Below, in pieces: positions 8,419 through 9,037 of a stretch of 9,037 nt of DNA. A model generated the notes under the pieces. The model was not told the origin of the DNA. It saw nothing but the letters and a program-made list of their open reading frames with translations, and searched no databases. The translations under genes and the position numbers were made by a program. The stretch's first letter is position 1, and the number at the start of each line of letters is the position of its first letter. The stretch comes from a bacterium (GTDB lineage Bacteria > Zixibacteria > MSB-5A5 > GN15 > FEB-12), in the NCBI GenBank assembly GCA_030619425.1, contig JAUXBJ010000040.1:1-9037 (forward strand), read 5' to 3'.

Positions 8419-8613
8419 TCAGCTTCCAAAGCCACCAAAAATAGCCCTGACCCCAAGTGTCAAAATACGGTCGACAATGCCGACGAATATCGCCACTATC
8501 ATAGACACGACAATCGTGACAATTGTGGACCCAATCAACTCATCCTTGGTCGGCCAGGTCACCTTGCGCAACTCGGCGACAACTTCCTTGAGAAACTTCT
8601 TGATCTTTTCCAA
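8419..8613 (-). CDS. secE: Preprotein translocase subunit SecE
   Basis: A 64-residue single-span inner membrane protein that clamps SecY in the SecYEG protein export channel. The amphipathic helix (about 1-17, lysine-rich) is followed by the family hallmark KVTWPTKDEL (17-26) and one hydrophobic span (about 28-49). This is the short, one-helix form usual outside the gamma-proteobacteria. The start is TTG at 8613: it gives the standard length, an in-frame TAA lies five codons upstream, and the only nearby ATG is out of frame and stops at once. The Shine-Dalgarno match is weak (GAGTGG at 8620-8625, 6 nt before). It lies 27 nt after tRNA-Trp and 7 nt before nusG, the normal neighbour. The stop is TGA. 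Confidence 0.93.
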   Translation of the reverse strand: MEKIKKFLKEVVAELRKVTWPTKDELIGSTIVTIVVSMIVAIFVGIVDRILTLGVRAIFGGFGS

Positions 8614-8640
8614 TTCAATCCACTCACATTATATAGTTTG

Positions 8641-8714
8641 CAGGCCAGGAGGGACTCGAACCCCCAGCATCCGGTTTTGGAGACCGGCGCTCTACCAGTT
8701 GGAGCTACTGGCCT
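8641..8714 (-). tRNA. tRNA-Trp (anticodon CCA)
   Basis: A complete 74-nt cloverleaf including the discriminator G. The acceptor stem AGGCCAG/CTGGCCT has 7 perfect pairs. The D arm is GCTC...GAGC with GG in the loop. The anticodon stem CCGGT/ACCGG holds the loop CTCCAAA, so the anticodon is CCA for tryptophan. The variable loop is ATGCT. The T arm is GGGGG/CCCTC with loop TTCGAGT (one G-U pair). The terminal CCA is not encoded: the discriminator is followed by CAA, so a CCA-adding enzyme is needed. It lies 14 nt after rpmG and 27 nt before secE, a common bacterial position, and must be cut out of the common transcript. Confidence 0.97.
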
Positions 8715-8728
8715 GTCACAAATCCAAC

Positions 8729-8881
8729 CTAACGTGTCTCCTTGTGCATCGTATGCTTGTTGCAAAAGCGACAGTACTTGCGGTACTCCACGCGCTCCGG
8801 GTGTGTGCGTTTGTTCTTGGTCAGGTCGTAGTTGCGACGTTTGCATTCACCGCAAGCCAACACGATTCGATCTCTGGGCAT
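8729..8881 (-). CDS. rpmG: 50S ribosomal protein bL33
   Basis: A 50-residue basic protein of the large ribosomal subunit near the E site. I read it by hand because it is very short. It starts [18 protein letters not shown] and ends in KHTMHKETR. Four cysteines in two CxxC pairs (Cys10/Cys13 and Cys37/Cys40) make this the zinc-binding form. Some bacteria keep a second, cysteine-free copy for zinc shortage; whether this one does cannot be seen. The ATG at 8881 has GGAG about 9 nt upstream. It lies 40 nt after tuf and 14 nt before tRNA-Trp, the usual tuf-rpmG-trnW-secE order. The stop is TAG. Confidence 0.96.
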   Translation of the reverse strand: MPRDRIVLACGECKRRNYDLTKNKRTHPERVEYRKYCRFCNKHTMHKETR

Positions 8882-8921
8882 ATTCAACAGCTCCGCGTGG
8901 TTTACACTCTAATGTTATCTA

Positions 8922-9037
8922 CTACTCTATGATCTCAGCGATGACGCCGGCGCCCACCGTGCGACCGCCCTCACGAATCGCGAAACGAAGCTCTTGCTCC
9001 ATCGCGATCGGCATGATCAACTCTATCTCCATCGTCA
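8922..9037 (-). CDS. tuf: Elongation factor Tu, C-terminal 37 residues (runs off the right edge)
   Basis: This is the end of EF-Tu, the GTPase that carries aminoacyl-tRNA to the ribosome. Only the last strands of domain 3 are in the window: [20 protein letters not shown] followed by [17 protein letters not shown], the near-universal bacterial C-terminus. The RFAIRE stretch is where kirromycin-resistance changes are known in E. coli (its Ala375), and it is wild type here. Two TAG codons stand in tandem at the end (8922-8924 and 8919-8921). The G domain and the start lie outside the window. Whether a second tuf copy exists cannot be judged. Confidence 0.96.
   Translation of the reverse strand, partial: TMEIELIMPIAMEQELRFAIREGGRTVGAGVIAEIIE

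Noticed and set aside
8412..8456. TTG-started N-terminal extension of nusG overlapping secE
   Set aside because: The extra residues are the out-of-frame reading of the secE 3' end. NusG proteins start just before the WY-V motif, which fits ATG at 8411.
8628..8633. A perfect TATAAT on the minus strand between tRNA-Trp and secE
   Set aside because: There is no -35-like hexamer at 16-18 bp (that region is the tRNA T arm), and a start 7 nt downstream would fall in the weak Shine-Dalgarno box, leaving only about 8 nt of leader. A promoter cannot be excluded without RNA 5'-end data.

Overview
The window is one uninterrupted minus-strand block of core information-processing genes. In transcription order (right to left) it reads: tuf (3' end only), rpmG, tRNA-Trp(CCA), secE, nusG, rplK, rplA, rplJ, rplL, rpoB, rpoC (first 512 codons only). 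This is the classic bacterial tuf-secE-nusG-rplKAJL-rpoBC arrangement. Every gene points the same way. The long open frames on the plus strand are shadows of these genes. No mobile element, CRISPR array, phage gene or accessory cassette was seen.

The organism is a bacterium of moderately high GC content with ordinary bacterial ribosomal proteins and RNA polymerase. The beta subunit (1256 residues) is shorter than the 1342-residue E. coli form. NusG is the plain two-domain type without a large insertion. L33 keeps its four zinc cysteines, and the tRNA does not encode its CCA tail. These traits, and a general likeness of the RpoB N-terminus to Bacteroidetes/Chlorobi-type proteins, would fit one of the less-studied (for example FCB-type candidate) phyla. 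That placement is a guess; a phylogeny of RpoB and RpoC would be needed to settle it.

Region by region: 8641-9037 holds the end of EF-Tu, L33 and tRNA-Trp, packed with 40-nt and 14-nt gaps. 7875-8613 holds the membrane translocase subunit SecE and the elongation factor NusG, 7 nt apart. 6098-7844 holds uL11, uL1 and uL10, the proteins of the L1 stalk and the base of the L7/L12 stalk. 5625-5999 holds bL12 itself. 5371-5624 is a 254-nt structured spacer. 1600-5370 is rpoB and 1-1536 is rpoC. Together the genes couple ribosome stalk assembly, elongation-factor supply, transcription elongation and RNA polymerase synthesis in one transcription block.

No previously undescribed system is visible. 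The second-look items are regulatory: a hairpin with an asymmetric internal loop directly in front of rplA (candidate L1 translational operator), a hairpin plus a duplicated ribosome-binding segment between rplJ and rplL, several hairpins between rplL and rpoB, lack of room for a standard L10 leader before rplJ, and non-ATG starts at four of the nine genes whose starts are visible.
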